Below, piece after piece: positions 17,590 to 26,092 of a stretch of DNA of 64,000 nt. The first letter of the stretch is position 1. The number at the start of each line of letters is the position of its first letter. The notes under the pieces are model-generated. The model made no database searches and was not told the DNA's origin. It saw only the letters and a list, made by a program, of their open reading frames with translations. Origin of the DNA: Henriciella marina DSM 19595 (lineage in GTDB: Bacteria; Pseudomonadota; Alphaproteobacteria; Caulobacterales; Hyphomonadaceae); NCBI RefSeq assembly GCF_000376805.1, contig NZ_AQXT01000002.1, positions 434,001 through 498,000 on the forward strand. The letters run 5' to 3'. Position numbers and translations under genes: made by a program.

Positions 17590-17614
17590 GGAACGGGGCG
17601 TGCGCGCGGGGGTT
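17590..17614 (+). promoter_or_regulatory. EcfG-type general stress promoter
   Basis: GGAAC at 17590-17594, a 16-base spacer, then GGTT at 17611-17614. The alphaproteobacterial EcfG consensus is GGAAC-N16/17-CGTT. Transcription would start about 35 bases before the DUF892 ATG (17656), a suitable distance. DUF892 proteins are commonly under general stress control. This is a motif match only. Confidence 0.55.
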
Positions 17615-17655
17615 GATCTGGTCCATTCACCTATCAACCAGATGAGGTATCCCCG

Positions 17656-18162
17656 ATGTCTTCCCCCCAAAACCTGAAAGACCTTTACCTTGAAGAACTC
17701 CAGGATCTCTGGTCGGCGAACGACCAGATGGTCAAGGTGGTCAGAGAGATGGCCGATGCGGTTGGCGATGAGAAACTGTCGTCGAGGCTGCGCGGCTCCG
17801 TCGGCGGGATCGAGAAGCATGCCGGCGTCCTGCAGGACCTGATCAGCGATGCGGGCGGTGAGCTCAAGAAAGAACACTGCAAGGGCATGGAAGGCCTTGT
17901 GAAAGAGGCCCGCAAGCATGCGGTCGAAATGGACGCCGAGGCCGACGTAAAGGATGTCGCGGCGATCGCGCAATTCCAGCGCATGAGCCATTACGGCATT
18001 GCCGGGTTCGGCACGGCGGCGGCCTTTGCCGAGGCACTGGGTCTCGATGATGCGGCCAGCAAGCTGAACAAGGCGACGTCCGAAATCTACAGCTCTGATG
18101 AATATATGACCGAGCTCGCAGAGCGCAGCCAGAACCTCGAGGCAAAGGGCAAGGGCGCATGA
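17656..18162 (+). CDS. YciE/DUF892 ferritin-like protein
   Basis: A 168-residue four-helix-bundle protein of the YciE/YciF (DUF892) family, with the typical start NLKDLYLEELQDLWSAN. Metal-binding glutamates and histidines are spread on the helices (EELQD, GGIEKHAG, the conserved MSHYGIAGFGTA, then SDEYMTELA). The family is stress-induced, and diiron binding is known for YciE-like members; the physiological role is poorly understood. It overlaps the following glycosyltransferase by ATGA, so it is the first gene of a five-gene operon. Confidence 0.9.
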   Translation: MSSPQNLKDLYLEELQDLWSANDQMVKVVREMADAVGDEKLSSRLRGSVGGIEKHAGVLQDLISDAGGELKKEHCKGMEGLVKEARKHAVEMDAEADVKDVAAIAQFQRMSHYGIAGFGTAAAFAEALGLDDAASKLNKATSEIYSSDEYMTELAERSQNLEAKGKGA

Positions 18163-19196
18163 TCTCTCGGTCAGAAGATCTGCCTGTCGCGGTCGGGATT
18201 CCCGTCCGCGACGAGGCAGGGCGTTTGCCGCGCCTGCTCGATGCGCTCTGTGACCAGAGTGCGGGGGCGGGCGCGTTCACGGTCTGCTTCCTGCTCGATG
18301 GCTGTAGTGATGAGAGCGAGGCGCTGCTGCGTGCGGCGGCGCCTCGCCTCAGCTTCGAGATGAAGATTTCGAGCCTGCCGCGGGTCGAGCCGAATGCGGG
18401 GCGCGCGCGTCATCTGGCGATGGAGATGTGCCTTGAGGTGACCGGGGCGCGGGGCGGGATCGTCCTGACCACCGATGGCGATTCCGTGCCGGAGCCGGAC
18501 TGGATCGAGAGCGCGCGGCGGGCGCTCAGCGAGGTTGACGTCGTGGCCGGTCATATCGAGCGCAATATCCGTCTGATAGGCTGCTGGCGCACGCGTCTGG
18601 AAGACTATCTGGACGCCCTCCACACGATGCGCCGGGCGGTGGACCCGATTGCCTGGGACGCGGCGCCGAGCCATCCGTCGCTGGGCGGGGCGAACCTTGG
18701 CTTTCGCGCCGATGTGTATCGCGCTCTGGGCGGCTTTCCGGCCTATGTGCGCGGCGAGGACACGGCGCTGGTCGCCAAGGCGAGGCGCGAGGGTTACCGC
18801 GTGCGTCATGATCCGGCGGTGCGTGTGTTTACCTCCAACAGGACGGCGGGGCGCGCGCCTGGCGGTCTTGCCGATGAGTTGCGGGTCCAGCTGCATAGCG
18901 ATCTGCCGCCGCTGGTCGCCGACCCGGCGGTGTGCCTGAAGCATTACAGGCTGCAGGCGGCGCTGCGCCGGGCCTATGAGGCGGGGCCGGGGGCGATTGC
19001 GGCCGCGGCGCGCCGGTTCGGCTATTGCGAGCGGCACCTGGCGGATGTCGCAGGCGAGGTGCGCACCAGCGACGCCTTTGTCGAGATCATCGCGCCAGAG
19101 GACTGTGTCGGCCGGTCGAATGTCCTGCCCTTGCCAGCCGCAGAAGAGGCCTTGAGAGCGCTGCAGGCACCGCAGCCGGAAACGGCAGTCGCATGA
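18159..19196 (+). CDS. Family 2 glycosyltransferase
   Basis: A 345-residue GT-A fold glycosyltransferase. Features: N-terminal VAVGIPVRDEAGRLPRLLDAL; the metal/nucleotide-binding TTDGDSVPEPDW with DGD at residues 106-108; acceptor-site LGGANLGFRADVYRALGGF; and the catalytic-base-type ED in VRGEDTALVAKARREG. No transmembrane helix is visible, so it is a soluble enzyme. Donor and acceptor are unknown. Its stop overlaps the ATG of the acyl-CoA dehydrogenase-like gene, and the deacetylase and NodS-like methyltransferase downstream suggest an amino-sugar conjugate. Confidence 0.88.
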   Translation: MISRSEDLPVAVGIPVRDEAGRLPRLLDALCDQSAGAGAFTVCFLLDGCSDESEALLRAAAPRLSFEMKISSLPRVEPNAGRARHLAMEMCLEVTGARGGIVLTTDGDSVPEPDWIESARRALSEVDVVAGHIERNIRLIGCWRTRLEDYLDALHTMRRAVDPIAWDAAPSHPSLGGANLGFRADVYRALGGFPAYVRGEDTALVAKARREGYRVRHDPAVRVFTSNRTAGRAPGGLADELRVQLHSDLPPLVADPAVCLKHYRLQAALRRAYEAGPGAIAAAARRFGYCERHLADVAGEVRTSDAFVEIIAPEDCVGRSNVLPLPAAEEALRALQAPQPETAVA

Positions 19197-20221
19197 GCGA
19201 GCAGGCAAGGCCGAAGCCGGAAGGCGCAGGCGCCGCGGCGGCGCGGGCGCTCTCGAAGCGGGTGCATGAGGCGACGCGGGGGCTCATCATGCCCGCCTGG
19301 CAGAGCGAAACGAACATGCTGAGCCTCCTGCAGTGCATCTATGGGGCCGGGCGCGAGGACCTCGCCTTTGCGCGGCTGCTCGAGGGGCATGTGGATGCGG
19401 TCCAGACGGTGCTGGTGCGCGGCGATGAAGTGCAGGTCGCGCGTCTCCAGGAGATATTGAACCGGGGCAGTGTGCTGGGCGTGTGGAATGCCGACCTGAA
19501 AGACGCACCGCTGTCGCTGCAGGCCGGTCGGCTGATGGGCGGCAAGGCTTTTGCGAGCGGGGCGGGGCTTCTCACGCATGCGCTGGTGACGCTGAATGCG
19601 GGCCACAAGGCGCGCGTGCAGCTGGTCCTGCTGGACCTTGCCGAGACACCACCAGCGATTGACCGGTCCTGGTGGAACGTCGCCGGGATGCAGGCGTCCG
19701 AGACCCATCTTGTCCGCTGGCAGGGGGCGGGGTTCGATGAGGCGTGGACGGTGGGTGAACCGGGCGACTATGAGCGCGAACCCTGCTTCAGCGGCGGGGC
19801 ATTGCGCTTTGTTGCGGCGCATGCCGGCGGGGTGGCCGGGCTTTTCGACAAGGTGCGCGACCATCTGCTGAAGACCGGGCGGGCAAATAGCGAGCAGCAG
19901 ACAGAGCGGTTGGCCCGGCTCTATCGCTGCGCGGACCTGTCTGCGTGTGCCGTGAGGGCCGCCAAGACGTCCTGGTTCAGGCAGTCGACCGAAGAGAAGC
20001 TCGCTTCGGTCGCGCATGCCCGCATGACGGTCTGTGAGCTGGCCGAAGAAGCATTGATGCTGGCGCAGCGCAGTGTCGGCGTGAGCTCGCTGTTTCACGC
20101 CCATCCGCTCTGCAAGCAGATGATGGACCTCACCGTCTATCTCAAACAGCCCGCCCCGGACGCGAAGGTACAGGAAGTCGGCCGGGCGGCGGCGAACGGA
20201 TTGCTGGTGCCGGACCTGTGA
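19193..20221 (+). CDS. Acyl-CoA dehydrogenase-like protein
   Basis: A 342-residue protein from the ATG at 19193; longer upstream readings lie inside the glycosyltransferase gene. Resemblance to acyl-CoA dehydrogenases is seen in LGVWNADLKDAPLSLQAGRL, in the middle-domain phrase GGKAFASGAGLLTHALV and in the C-terminal RSVGVSSLFHAHPLCKQMMDL, which matches the final FAD/substrate helix. It is shorter than ordinary members (380 or more), with little of the N-terminal helical domain. Whether it still oxidises an acyl chain is unknown; it may act on an acyl group carried by the product of this operon. ATGA and GTGA overlaps flank it. Confidence 0.72.
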   Translation: MSEQARPKPEGAGAAAARALSKRVHEATRGLIMPAWQSETNMLSLLQCIYGAGREDLAFARLLEGHVDAVQTVLVRGDEVQVARLQEILNRGSVLGVWNADLKDAPLSLQAGRLMGGKAFASGAGLLTHALVTLNAGHKARVQLVLLDLAETPPAIDRSWWNVAGMQASETHLVRWQGAGFDEAWTVGEPGDYEREPCFSGGALRFVAAHAGGVAGLFDKVRDHLLKTGRANSEQQTERLARLYRCADLSACAVRAAKTSWFRQSTEEKLASVAHARMTVCELAEEALMLAQRSVGVSSLFHAHPLCKQMMDLTVYLKQPAPDAKVQEVGRAAANGLLVPDL

Positions 20222-20868
20222 GGCCCTTGCCAGCTTTCGAGGGCAAGCGGGTGCTGGTCGTCTCACCGCATCCCGACGACGAGACGATCGCGGCGTTCGG
20301 TGTCATCCACCGCGCGGCGCGGGACGCGGCGAACGTACACGTGATTGTGGTGACCGACGGCGCCGCCTCGCATGACAGTGCCCGGTGGCCGCCGCAGCGA
20401 CTGGCCGCGCAGCGCGAATGCGAAACGCTTGCGGCGATGCGCCGGGCGGGACTTGGCCGCAATGATGTGACCTTCCTGCGCCATGCAGACAGTGGTCTGG
20501 CGAGCCTGAACGAGGCAGGCAAGCGGCGGCTGGTGAAGGGGCTTCGGCGCGGGCCGATGCCCGACTATGTGTTCCGGCCATCTGCTCAGGACTACCATGC
20601 AGACCACAAGGTCGTCGCGCGGGCCTGCGAATCAGCCTGGCCTGCAGGCGTTCGCCAGTTTGCTTATCTGGTCTGGCCGGAAAAGGGCGGCGATTTCAGG
20701 CCGCGCCATGCGCTGACGCTTGGGCCGGTGAAGACAATGAAGCTTGCTGCCATCAGGGATTACCGCAGCCAGACAGGGATGATTGACGACGATCCGGGCG
20801 GGTTCTCAATGGACAGAGCGATGATATCCAGCTTCTGCCCGCCCACAGAGGTCTTCGCCGAACAATGA
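20218..20868 (+). CDS. PIG-L family deacetylase
   Basis: Zinc-dependent N-deacetylase of the LmbE/PIG-L/MshB family, 216 residues from a GTG start that overlaps the upstream stop. The zinc motif HPDDE is at H18, D20, D21 (SPHPDDETIAAFG), and the third-ligand region is QDYHADHKVVARA. This family removes acetyl from GlcNAc-type groups in lipids and small thiols. Coupling to a glycosyltransferase upstream and a NodS-like N-methyltransferase downstream fits exposure and then methylation of an amine. The exact substrate cannot be read. Confidence 0.9.
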   Translation: MRPLPAFEGKRVLVVSPHPDDETIAAFGVIHRAARDAANVHVIVVTDGAASHDSARWPPQRLAAQRECETLAAMRRAGLGRNDVTFLRHADSGLASLNEAGKRRLVKGLRRGPMPDYVFRPSAQDYHADHKVVARACESAWPAGVRQFAYLVWPEKGGDFRPRHALTLGPVKTMKLAAIRDYRSQTGMIDDDPGGFSMDRAMISSFCPPTEVFAEQ

Positions 20869-21482
20869 GACGCGGCGCCATCTCTCTGGAAGGCTTCGAG
20901 CAGAAGTTCGAGGCAGATGCCGACCCCTGGCAAACCTGGGACAGCAGGTATGAAGCCGTCAAGCGCGCTTCTCTCGCAAAAGCGATAGGGCCGGGGCCGT
21001 ATGGACGGGGGCTGGAGATCGCGGCGGGGAATGGCTCCAACACGCTGATGATCGCCAACAGGACGCGCCGCCTCATCGCGACAGAAGGGGCGCCAGCTGG
21101 CGCAGAGCTTGTCCGCAAAGCTGTGCACGCGCAGCCGCACGTAGAGGTCGTCCTTCATGATGTCGCTGAGAGGCTCCCCGCGCAGGCGTTCGACCTCATC
21201 GTGATCTCTGAATTGCTGTATTACCTTGGCCGCAAGCCCTTCGGAATGCTGGCACGGGAAGTCTCCCGCACCTTGCAACCCGGCGGCCGCCTCGTCCTCC
21301 TGCACCATGTCGAAAATTTCTCAGATCGCGCCCGGCCTGCGAACAGCGTTCACCGTGATTTTGCGGACTTGCTCGAATGCCCGCTCATCAAGCGGCGGCA
21401 GATTATCGCGCGTCGGTGGCGCGCGGAGAGCTGGGATCGCGCACAGAGCCAGGAAGGTCTGGCGGGTCACGGATGGGCGTGA
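20865..21482 (+). CDS. NodS-like SAM-dependent methyltransferase
   Basis: A 205-residue class I methyltransferase. The N-terminus FEQKFEADADPWQTWDSRYE resembles NodS, the N-methyltransferase of Nod-factor synthesis. SAM motif I is RGLEIAAGNGSNT (49-60), and a post-motif DLIVISELLYYLG follows. The last 25 residues after RRQIIARR look unlike the family and could reflect a 3' frameshift, but I could not show one. ATGA overlaps the deacetylase stop. In some genomes I recall these two enzymes as one fused protein. Confidence 0.8.
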   Translation: MRRGAISLEGFEQKFEADADPWQTWDSRYEAVKRASLAKAIGPGPYGRGLEIAAGNGSNTLMIANRTRRLIATEGAPAGAELVRKAVHAQPHVEVVLHDVAERLPAQAFDLIVISELLYYLGRKPFGMLAREVSRTLQPGGRLVLLHHVENFSDRARPANSVHRDFADLLECPLIKRRQIIARRWRAESWDRAQSQEGLAGHGWA

Positions 21483-21659
21483 GACGGCTGAGTCTGTGTC
21501 TTTGGTCGAGGAGATCGACCTGGTGCCGGGCATAAGGCGCGCAAAAATGACGCTTACCTGGACCCACGCCGCTCTTGCCGCCGTGCGCCTGATCCGCCAA
21601 GCTTCCTTCCAAAACAGCGCCTGCCAAGGATGCCCGGCGCATATTCAGGAGGAAAGCCA

Positions 21660-23093
21660 ATGACCATCGAGAATTACTCGGAACTTGATGCCACCGCGCT
21701 GGCGGGGATGGTGCGCTCTGGTGAGGTGAGTGCGCTGGAGGTGCTGGAGGAGGCGATTGCCCGCGTGGAAGCGTATAATCCGAAGCTCAATGCGATCACC
21801 TACAAGGCCTATGACGAGGCGCGGGCGGCGGCGACTGGCGGCGGGCTGGCGGATGGTCCGTTCCGGGGTGTGCCTTTCCTGATCAAGGATATTGCGAGCC
21901 CGGTGAAGGGCTGGCCGCAGACGAGCGGGTCCCGCTTTTTAAGCGATGACATCGCGCCCGAAGACGGTGCGCTGACCCGGCGCTTTCGCGAGGCGGGGCT
22001 GAACCTGTTCGGCAAGACCAATACGCCTGAATTCGGGATCACCGGCACGACGGAGGGCGCGTTTCACGGACCCTGCCGCAACCCCTGGAACACCGACTAT
22101 ATCACGGGCGGATCGTCTGGCGGGGCGGCAGCGAGCGTGGCGGCGGGCGTGCTACCCATGGCGCATGCGAGTGACGGGCTCGGCTCTATCCGCATTCCGG
22201 CGGCGTGCTGCGGCCTCTTTGGCATGAAGACGACGCGCGATCGCAACCCGAACTCTTCCTATGATGATGCGGCCGCGATTGGCATGACGGTGGAGCATGT
22301 CGTCTCTCGCAGTGTGCGAGATAGCGCGGCGCTGCTCGATGCGACGGGGTATCCGGAGCCCGGGGCGCCCTTTGCCTATCCGGGCAAGGAGAGGCAGTAT
22401 GCCGAGGAAGTGGGCGCGCCGGTCGGGCGGCTGCGGGTGGCTTTCCATTCGGAGACGCCGAGCGGGCGGCCTGTGGCGCCGGAGATCCGTGCGGCGCTGG
22501 AGGAGACGGCAAAGCTGCTCGAGGCGCTTGGCCATGATGTCGAGGAGCGGGGGCTTGGCGTTGATTACCGGCGGCTCTACCTCGCGCAGCGGGCTGTCTC
22601 TGGCAGCAACTTTGCGGCGACGGTGGACGGGCTGATCGCGGCGAAGGGGCGTGAACCGGAGGCCGAAGAGATGGAGGCGCTGACCTGGCGCAACTATCGC
22701 GGCTCCAAGCACCTGACGGGGTCTGAGGCGATGGCGGGCTGGGCGACGCTGCGCAGCATGAGCCGGGAGATCCTGTCGCGGCATGAGACGTATGACGTGA
22801 TCCTGTCGCCTGTGCTGGCAGAGGGCGTGCCGAAGATTGGCGAGGTTGATCCGGTGAATATGGCGCCGCGCGATGTCGACCGGCGTCAGGCCGAGGTGTT
22901 CCCGTTCACGCCGCCGCAGAACTTTACCGGCCAGCCGGCCATGTCCGTGCCTATGGGGCGCGATGGCAATGGCCTGCCGATCGGGATGATGTTTGCCGGG
23001 CGGTATGGCGATGAGGGGACGCTGTTCCGGCTGGCGGCGCAGCTGGAAGAAGCGCGGCCGTGGCAGGCGGTGCGCCCGCCGCTCTGGGGCTAG
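21660..23093 (+). CDS. Amidase (amidase signature family)
   Basis: A 477-residue amidase-signature hydrolase. The ATG at 21660 follows AGGAGGAAAG, so it is preferred over 21630. The Ser-cisSer-Lys triad is present: lysine in FLIKDIA, the cis-serine in [10 protein letters not shown] and the nucleophile in [15 protein letters not shown]. Substrates of this family range from fatty amides to aryl acetamides and misacylated tRNA; GatA is unlikely because no gatB or gatC is adjacent. It stands alone after the methyltransferase, with a gap of 177 bases. Confidence 0.9.
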   Translation: MTIENYSELDATALAGMVRSGEVSALEVLEEAIARVEAYNPKLNAITYKAYDEARAAATGGGLADGPFRGVPFLIKDIASPVKGWPQTSGSRFLSDDIAPEDGALTRRFREAGLNLFGKTNTPEFGITGTTEGAFHGPCRNPWNTDYITGGSSGGAAASVAAGVLPMAHASDGLGSIRIPAACCGLFGMKTTRDRNPNSSYDDAAAIGMTVEHVVSRSVRDSAALLDATGYPEPGAPFAYPGKERQYAEEVGAPVGRLRVAFHSETPSGRPVAPEIRAALEETAKLLEALGHDVEERGLGVDYRRLYLAQRAVSGSNFAATVDGLIAAKGREPEAEEMEALTWRNYRGSKHLTGSEAMAGWATLRSMSREILSRHETYDVILSPVLAEGVPKIGEVDPVNMAPRDVDRRQAEVFPFTPPQNFTGQPAMSVPMGRDGNGLPIGMMFAGRYGDEGTLFRLAAQLEEARPWQAVRPPLWG

Positions 23094-23210
23094 GGGCGGC
23101 ACTGCGGGCAGGCGGGGCTGGAATGTCGCGCTGCCTGTGGCCGCAGCATATTCCTGTGGACGCGCTCATCAGAATCATTCTGGCGTGCCCCGCACCATGG
23201 GGAGACCTTG

Positions 23211-23666
23211 ATGAGTGATTTCAGAAGTTTCGATTCCGGTCTCGATGATGCCTTCATGCCGAACGCACATCTGAAGGTCGCGGTTATCGAGGATGATCCG
23301 GTGGATGCGTTTCTGATGAAGATCCTGGTCAAGGAGATCGGCGGCTGGCTCGGCGTTGTCGAGTGTTTCGCCAGTGTCGATGAGCTGCTGGCGGTCGATG
23401 CGCCGACGTTTGACGTCATCGTGCTGGACCGGATGCTGGGCGATGGCAGCCTGTCAGAGGGTCGGATCAGGGAGCTGCGCGCGGCGTGTCCGGATGCGGG
23501 GCTGGTGATGCATACAAATGCGCTTACGCCGTCGCTGCGCGCGTGCGCCATTCACGAAGGCGCCTTTGCCGTTATGGAAAAGGGGTCGCTGGAGCCGGAA
23601 GACATGTGGTTGCTCTTGCAGTCGGCCGCCGTTCTGGGGCCGAAGCTTGCAAGGCCGCTTAGCTAA
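23211..23666 (+). CDS. Stand-alone response-regulator receiver protein
   Basis: About 151 residues with a single REC domain: acidic pair in VIEDDPVDAF, phospho-acceptor aspartate in VIVLDRMLGDG and the conserved lysine in VMEKGS. There is no output domain. An N-terminal extension of about 20 residues precedes the fold. The start is ATG 23211, after GGGGAGACC. It ends convergently on the second receiver gene, sharing 8 bases, and may be a partner of the histidine kinase at 24065-25651. Confidence 0.85.
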   Translation: MSDFRSFDSGLDDAFMPNAHLKVAVIEDDPVDAFLMKILVKEIGGWLGVVECFASVDELLAVDAPTFDVIVLDRMLGDGSLSEGRIRELRAACPDAGLVMHTNALTPSLRACAIHEGAFAVMEKGSLEPEDMWLLLQSAAVLGPKLARPLS

Positions 23667-24075
23667 GGCGTGGGAGTTCCGCGGTCTTGGTCCAGAAGTC
23701 CACAATCGCACGGCCAACTTCGAGATAATCTGCCTGAGACGATGGCTTCACGATGTATGCGTTCGCGCCCTCCATATAGGCGTTGCGAACATCCTGTTCG
23801 TCCATGGACGTCGAGTAGGCGACCACCGGAATACAGCAGTATCGGGGCGTGCCGCGAATGAGGTCGACCAGCTGGTGACCATCGATACCCGGCATCTTGA
23901 TGTCCGTTACGACAAGGTCGGGCAGGTCATCCTTTGAGAAGGCATCGAGCGCCTCCAGTCCGCCATCGGCAGTCCGGATCCGGATGTCGTCACTACACTT
24001 GCGCAGTGCAGAACTTAACAGCCTCTGATCGATCGGATCGTCGTCAACCACAAGAACGTTCAGTTCACGAGCCAT
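23659..24075 (-). CDS. Single-domain response regulator (CheY-like)
   Basis: A 138-residue REC domain with all key residues: VVDDDPID, phospho-acceptor D in VVTDIKMPGIDG, threonine/serine position in VVAYSTS, and IVKPSS lysine. There is no DNA-binding output. It overlaps the end of the histidine kinase gene by 11 bases and so is translated with it; they should form a two-component pair. Such proteins often pass phosphate to a phosphotransferase or bind a target directly. Confidence 0.92.
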   Translation of the reverse strand: MARELNVLVVDDDPIDQRLLSSALRKCSDDIRIRTADGGLEALDAFSKDDLPDLVVTDIKMPGIDGHQLVDLIRGTPRYCCIPVVAYSTSMDEQDVRNAYMEGANAYIVKPSSQADYLEVGRAIVDFWTKTAELPRLS

Positions 24076-25651
24076 GGCCCAATACTCCTGTCACGGGAAA
24101 CCTCAGGATGAACCTAGTGCCCGATTTGTAGGAAGAATCAATAGAAACGTCGCCGCCATGCGCAGTCATGATGCGCGATACGATAGCGAGACCGAGGCCG
24201 GTCCCTTCCCCTGTCTTACCAGCTTCCAGGCGCGCAAATGGTTCGAATATGCGTTTCCGCTGGCCCTCAGGAACGCCAATTCCGTCATCGCTGAAGTAGA
24301 TTTTCTGGCGCTGGTTCGGTACGTCGAGCTCTGCGTGAAGACTGATATTCACGTTGTCGCCCCTGCGGAAGTTGCAGGCGTTTCGCACAAGGTTTGACAA
24401 GACATATTCGACAAGCCGTTCTGACCCAGTGACCTGCGGTATCGAGGCGATGGTAATGTTCGCATTGGCTTGGGCCAGAAGACCTTCATGCGCGCGTTGT
24501 ACGCGCTCCATCACGACATTTATGTCGACAGGAAGTCGCTCGACCGATCGGCTTTCGAGCTTGGAGAGCATGTGCAGATCGGAGACCATCTTCTCCATCT
24601 TGTTGAGGCTGACGGTGATGTGGTCCAGCGCGAATGCACCATCCTCTGAAAGCTCGACGCCCGCCTCGCGCACCTCTCCGAGCAACATGTCCATCAGGGC
24701 GCGGGTCTGGCGCAGCGGACTTCGAAGGTCATGGGCGGCAATCGATGCGAACTGACTGGACGCTTCAGACAGTTTCTCAAGCCTGGCCGATTGCTCCTTG
24801 AGTTCGGTGATATCAGCCGCCACGACGAGCAGTGTCCGGCTGCCGTCTGCGAAGCGCATCGGGATCTTGTCCGTCTTGACCCAGCCTGTGGGCCGGTCTT
24901 TCGGTGCATAGGCCTCGACAATGCCCAGTTCCGGCACGCCGCTGTCGATGACCTTTAGATCATCCTCGTGGTATTTGGCGGCCATATCGGGGAAGAGGTC
25001 GTAGGTATCGGCGCCCTTGAGGTCTTCCGCGTTCATCCCGAGGTTTTCTGCTGCGAGTTTGTTCGCGCGCAGGATGATGTTCTGGTCATCCTTGTAAAAG
25101 ACCTGAAGCGGTATCGCATCAAAGATGAACTGCAGCTCTTCTTCGGAGATCTGTTTGTCGCGCAAGGCCTGTTCGAGTTGCTGGCGACTGGCGCGCTCGG
25201 ACGCTTCGAGTGAAACATGGTCGCTGACGTCGCTGTTGAGGACGAGTAGCCGCAAAGGTAAGCCGCCATCATCGAGAATGACTATGCCGCGCGTGCGAAT
25301 ATGAAGCCATTCTCCATTGGCCATGCGATAACGGACGATCTGGTCGATCCCGACGTCCGGCTTCTGGATCGCTTCCTCAATGGCCAGGTAGAAATTTTGT
25401 CGATCCTCCGCATGAACACGGTTATGCCAGTCTTTGGCATCTTCCGACTCTGCATCGATCCCGAGCATTTCCCAGAACCTCGGGCCAACGAACTGGCGTG
25501 AGAAGTCTTTCAGGTCCCAATAGAAAACGCCGTCGAAACAGTGCTGCAGCACGAGACCGACCGCGCGAGAGTCGTTTGCGAGCAACTGAAACAGCTCAGT
25601 CCGCAACTCTTCGGGCCCCGTGAATCGGGGCATCACAGCGTCTTTGAGCAT
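24065..25651 (-). CDS. PAS-domain sensor histidine kinase
   Basis: A 528-residue soluble kinase without transmembrane helices. Two PAS domains occupy roughly residues 20-130 and 165-285. A coiled linker and HisKA with the H-box AAHDLRSPLRQ come next, then HATPase with N-box LSNLVRNACNF, G1 DDGIGVPEG and G2 GEGTGLGLAIVSR. The ATG at 25651 has GGGAGA upstream. A cytoplasmic small-molecule or redox signal is likely, but no haem or flavin residue was recognised. Its 3' end overlaps the single-domain regulator. Confidence 0.92.
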   Translation of the reverse strand: MLKDAVMPRFTGPEELRTELFQLLANDSRAVGLVLQHCFDGVFYWDLKDFSRQFVGPRFWEMLGIDAESEDAKDWHNRVHAEDRQNFYLAIEEAIQKPDVGIDQIVRYRMANGEWLHIRTRGIVILDDGGLPLRLLVLNSDVSDHVSLEASERASRQQLEQALRDKQISEEELQFIFDAIPLQVFYKDDQNIILRANKLAAENLGMNAEDLKGADTYDLFPDMAAKYHEDDLKVIDSGVPELGIVEAYAPKDRPTGWVKTDKIPMRFADGSRTLLVVAADITELKEQSARLEKLSEASSQFASIAAHDLRSPLRQTRALMDMLLGEVREAGVELSEDGAFALDHITVSLNKMEKMVSDLHMLSKLESRSVERLPVDINVVMERVQRAHEGLLAQANANITIASIPQVTGSERLVEYVLSNLVRNACNFRRGDNVNISLHAELDVPNQRQKIYFSDDGIGVPEGQRKRIFEPFARLEAGKTGEGTGLGLAIVSRIMTAHGGDVSIDSSYKSGTRFILRFPVTGVLGHGS

Positions 25652-25799
25652 TGCGGTCTCCCGAGAATCTCTTATCGCCCTAGCGAAATTCGCCTGATCC
25701 GCAAATGTTGCGACTGCGCATCAGATACCTGAAGCCGCGACTTGAATGACTGCCACGGTGTTCCTTCCGTGCCCACGCCGCCCATGCTATCTTTGCCCG

Positions 25800-26078
25800 A
25801 TGCCTTATGACGTGAATGATGGCGATCTGGTGCTGTGTGTGAATGCGGCGCCGAACCATGTGACGGGAGAGCCTGTGCCGCTCGTTGCGGGTGAGACCTA
25901 CCGGGTCTGGATGGTCATGCCGTTTCTTTGTCCGTGCGGGCGGTCCGATGCGCTGCTCGATGTCGGTGTCGGCTTTGCCTGGTGCCAGACGCGGTTCCGC
26001 CTGTTGCCGAAGCCGAAAGCCCGCAAAAAGGTCGAGCGCAAGGAGACGGCGCCAAAAGAGCTGGAGCCTGTCGAGTAG
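25800..26078 (+). CDS. Small hypothetical protein
   Basis: A 92-residue protein from the ATG at 25800; a start at 25746 would add 18 unlikely residues. The body is a small beta-rich fold: DVNDGDLVLCVN, VAGETYRVWMVMPFLC and AWCQTRFRLLP, ending in a charged tail. Cysteines include a CPCG pair. The pattern (a short domain for defined values plus a basic tail) resembles conserved hypothetical proteins in alphaproteobacteria and their phages. Function unknown. Confidence 0.6.
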   Translation: MPYDVNDGDLVLCVNAAPNHVTGEPVPLVAGETYRVWMVMPFLCPCGRSDALLDVGVGFAWCQTRFRLLPKPKARKKVERKETAPKELEPVE

Positions 26079-26092
26079 GTCGGGGGGGCTCG

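Larger units (their letters stand above)
17047..17655. other. Gene-free gap of 609 bases with palindromic repeats
   Basis: No reading frame with recognisable protein features is seen between the restriction-modification gene and the DUF892 gene. The gap holds a long inverted repeat (17119-17189), a GC-rich palindromic repeat (about 17301-17336) and an EcfG-like promoter (17590-17614). The remainder shows nothing I can name. Confidence 0.7.

Noticed and set aside
18171-19208. Long open frame of 345 codons antisense to the glycosyltransferase
   Set aside because: It is a shadow of GC-rich codon structure; no family motif, very high Arg/His content, and the sense gene has clear GT2 motifs.
19022-20266. 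Long open frame of 414 codons antisense to the acyl-CoA dehydrogenase-like gene
   Set aside because: No recognisable domain and low-quality composition; the sense strand is part of a tightly overlapped operon.
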